The notes under the pieces: generated by a model
What the model was told of the DNA's origin: nothing
Seen by the model: the letters and a program-made list of their open reading frames with translations, nothing else
Databases searched by the model: none
In this document: positions 4,049 to 5,347 of the stretch, piece by piece
Layout: every line of letters begins with the position of its first letter
Position numbering within the stretch: the stretch's first letter is position 1
From: Deltaproteobacteria bacterium
Lineage (GTDB): Bacteria > Desulfobacterota > Desulfobacteria > Desulfobacterales > C00003060
Length of the DNA: 5,347 nucleotides
Direction: 5' to 3'
Assembly (NCBI GenBank): GCA_019309815.1
Contig: JAFDFO010000154.1
Coordinates: 1 to 5,347, forward strand
Translations under genes and position numbers: made by a program

Positions 4049-5325
4049 TTCCTCCTATCATCGATCTTCTTGTACTCTTCAGGTAGTGTGTCCCTGTCGA
4101 GGAATTCGACGCTGCCACGCACCCGCATACTGTTTGGGATAGCCTCCTCAATCTGTTCGGCGAGTTCCTCCGTGGCCTCACAACCTTCTTTGAGTTCCAC
4201 GGTAAAGGTCATCTCGTCTACGTGGGCTTTGCGGGTCACCACCACCTGGTAGCGATCGATTTCAGGAAACTTGGTAGCGACCTCATCGGCATTGGAAGGA
4301 TGGATGAACATGCCTTTGACCTTGGTTACCTGGTCGAGTCGTCCCAGGATCTTGGTCAGGCGGTGGGTCGTCCGGCCGCACGCACAGGGCTCGTCCGTAT
4401 AATAGGAAAGGTCTCCTGTGCCGAAGCGTATCATCGGATAGGCTTCGTCAAAGACCGTAGCCACGACCTCTCCCGTCTCTCCAGGTCCTAGTTGACGTCC
4501 CGTATCGGGATCGACGATTTCAACAATACAGTTGTACGGAAAGTGCATCCCTTCTTTGTGGTAGCATTCATATGACAAGCACCCCACGTCGGCGGTGCCG
4601 TATCCCTGGCGAACGATCATCCCAAAGGATTCTTCCAGTTCGCTGCGAAGCGATTCAGGAAGCATCTCACCGGCTACAAAGCCGACTTCTATGCTTAGAT
4701 CCCGCTGGAGGTCATACCCTGCCTCTCCGGCCTTCTTTGAGATGGCAACGAGAAAACTCGGTGTTCCTATGTAACCGGTGACCTTCAGGTCGTGCATCAT
4801 GCGCACCTGGAGTTCGGTATTGCCTACGCCGCCTGGCGTTGCAACACATTCCAGCCTGTGCAGTGCATCTTCAAACCAGAAGGCTGGCGGCACCAAGTGG
4901 TAGCTGAAAGTAATTTGCCCGATATCTCCTTTGCGAAACCCGGCGGCAAAGAAGGCCTGGGTCCATCGATCGTTCTGACTGTGAATCTCCTCGGGCTCGT
5001 AGATGGGACCAGGTGACATGCAGATCCTCTTGAGACGATCCATGGGCACACCCAGAAAGCCACCAAACGGAGGCTCGCTTTGCTGGAGTTCCCCAAGCTC
5101 ATGTTTGTGAGTAATCGGAAGTCTTTCTAAGTCTTTAACCGTCTGTATGTCACCAGGCTTTGTGTTGCTTTTGTCGAGCTTCTTCTTGATTGCAGGGGCG
5201 TTTGTGTAGGCGTGCTGGACGATTCTTTGAAGCTCGGCATTTTGATAGGCAGCCCTTTCTTCCGGAGAAAGTGTCTCAAGCCTCTGGTCGTAGTAACCGG
5301 ATGTGCGATCAACGGCTGACGTCAT
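4039..5325 (-). CDS. Phenylacetate-CoA ligase (PaaK)-like AMP-forming acyl-CoA ligase
   Basis: The length of 428 residues is usual for PaaK-type ligases, which adenylate an aromatic or other carboxylic acid with ATP and transfer it to CoA in the cytoplasm. Visible motifs are the N-terminal YYDQRLETLSPEERAAYQ segment, GYIGTPSF (184-191), VAGE (217-220), GYGTADVG (241-248), RFGTGDLS (300-307) with the ribose-binding Asp, CACGRTTHRL (314-323), GRLDQVTKVKGMFIHP (328-343), and a C-terminal LPEEYKKIDDRR with Lys419/420 as the likely catalytic lysine. Where PaaK has a Ser/Thr/Gly-rich P-loop, this protein reads CMSPGPIYEPEE (102-113), so substrate and kinetics may differ. AGGAG (5336-5340) lies ten bases before the ATG. 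It is the first gene of the minus-strand row within the window and overlaps the transpeptidase by ten bases. The true substrate cannot be read from sequence. Confidence 0.88.
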   Translation of the reverse strand: MTSAVDRTSGYYDQRLETLSPEERAAYQNAELQRIVQHAYTNAPAIKKKLDKSNTKPGDIQTVKDLERLPITHKHELGELQQSEPPFGGFLGVPMDRLKRICMSPGPIYEPEEIHSQNDRWTQAFFAAGFRKGDIGQITFSYHLVPPAFWFEDALHRLECVATPGGVGNTELQVRMMHDLKVTGYIGTPSFLVAISKKAGEAGYDLQRDLSIEVGFVAGEMLPESLRSELEESFGMIVRQGYGTADVGCLSYECYHKEGMHFPYNCIVEIVDPDTGRQLGPGETGEVVATVFDEAYPMIRFGTGDLSYYTDEPCACGRTTHRLTKILGRLDQVTKVKGMFIHPSNADEVATKFPEIDRYQVVVTRKAHVDEMTFTVELKEGCEATEELAEQIEEAIPNSMRVRGSVEFLDRDTLPEEYKKIDDRRKWD

Positions 5326-5335
5326 GAGGGTATAT

Positions 5336-5340
5336 CTCCT
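5336..5340 (-). promoter_or_regulatory. Shine-Dalgarno site of the CoA ligase gene
   Basis: AGGAG on the minus strand lies ten bases before the ATG at 5325, slightly further than usual. It supports this start. The promoter of the operon is outside the window. Confidence 0.65.
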
Positions 5341-5347
5341 GCGACAA

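Overview
The window looks like a chromosomal fragment from an anaerobic, selenocysteine-using bacterium, most likely of the Desulfobacterota/Deltaproteobacteria type. Four things point there: a BadF/HgdC-type acyl-CoA dehydratase activase, a glutaredoxin-like protein whose frame is read through two TGA codons, a PaaK-type CoA ligase lying beside cell-envelope genes, and AT-rich intergenic palindromes of a kind common in genomes of that group. The taxonomy is inference; no rRNA or other marker gene is present.

Layout, left to right. Positions 1-122 (minus) hold the 5' end of an activase gene that runs off the window. Positions 123-516 are gene-free and contain a palindromic repeat (copy 1), two dyads and candidate promoters for a plus-strand gene. 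Positions 517-744 (plus) encode a 75-residue glutaredoxin-fold selenoprotein with TGA at codon 13 (UPFT, replacing the usual CPxC) and at codon 73, three codons before a TAA stop (UGV-stop). This matches what I know as the Uxx-star family of glutaredoxin-like (seleno)proteins. An ordinary ORF caller misses it. Each TGA is followed at suitable distance by a hairpin that could act as a bacterial SECIS; the second lies in the 3' UTR. Positions 811-919 form a long imperfect inverted repeat ending in seven T residues, probably the terminator of the selenoprotein gene.

The rest is on the minus strand. In transcription order it is a PaaK-like CoA ligase (5325-4039), an L,D-transpeptidase with two C-terminal NTF2-like domains (4048-2627), a single-pass membrane protein with a coiled coil, a Pro/Glu-rich linker and a beta-rich C-terminus (2669-1770), and a bactofilin (1369-965). 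The first three overlap (10 and 43 bases) and are almost certainly one transcription unit. The bactofilin follows after a 400-base gap holding palindrome copy 2 and a good sigma70-like promoter, so it can probably be transcribed separately.

Together the transpeptidase, membrane protein and bactofilin suggest a peptidoglycan-shaping module: a cytoplasmic polymer, a transmembrane adaptor and a periplasmic cross-linking enzyme. The role of the ligase in that unit is unclear, and it also has an unusual sequence where the ATP-binding P-loop should be. The selenoprotein gene is convergent with the envelope genes and divergent from the activase gene. It appears to be a single-gene unit with its own promoter, Shine-Dalgarno site, SECIS elements and terminator.
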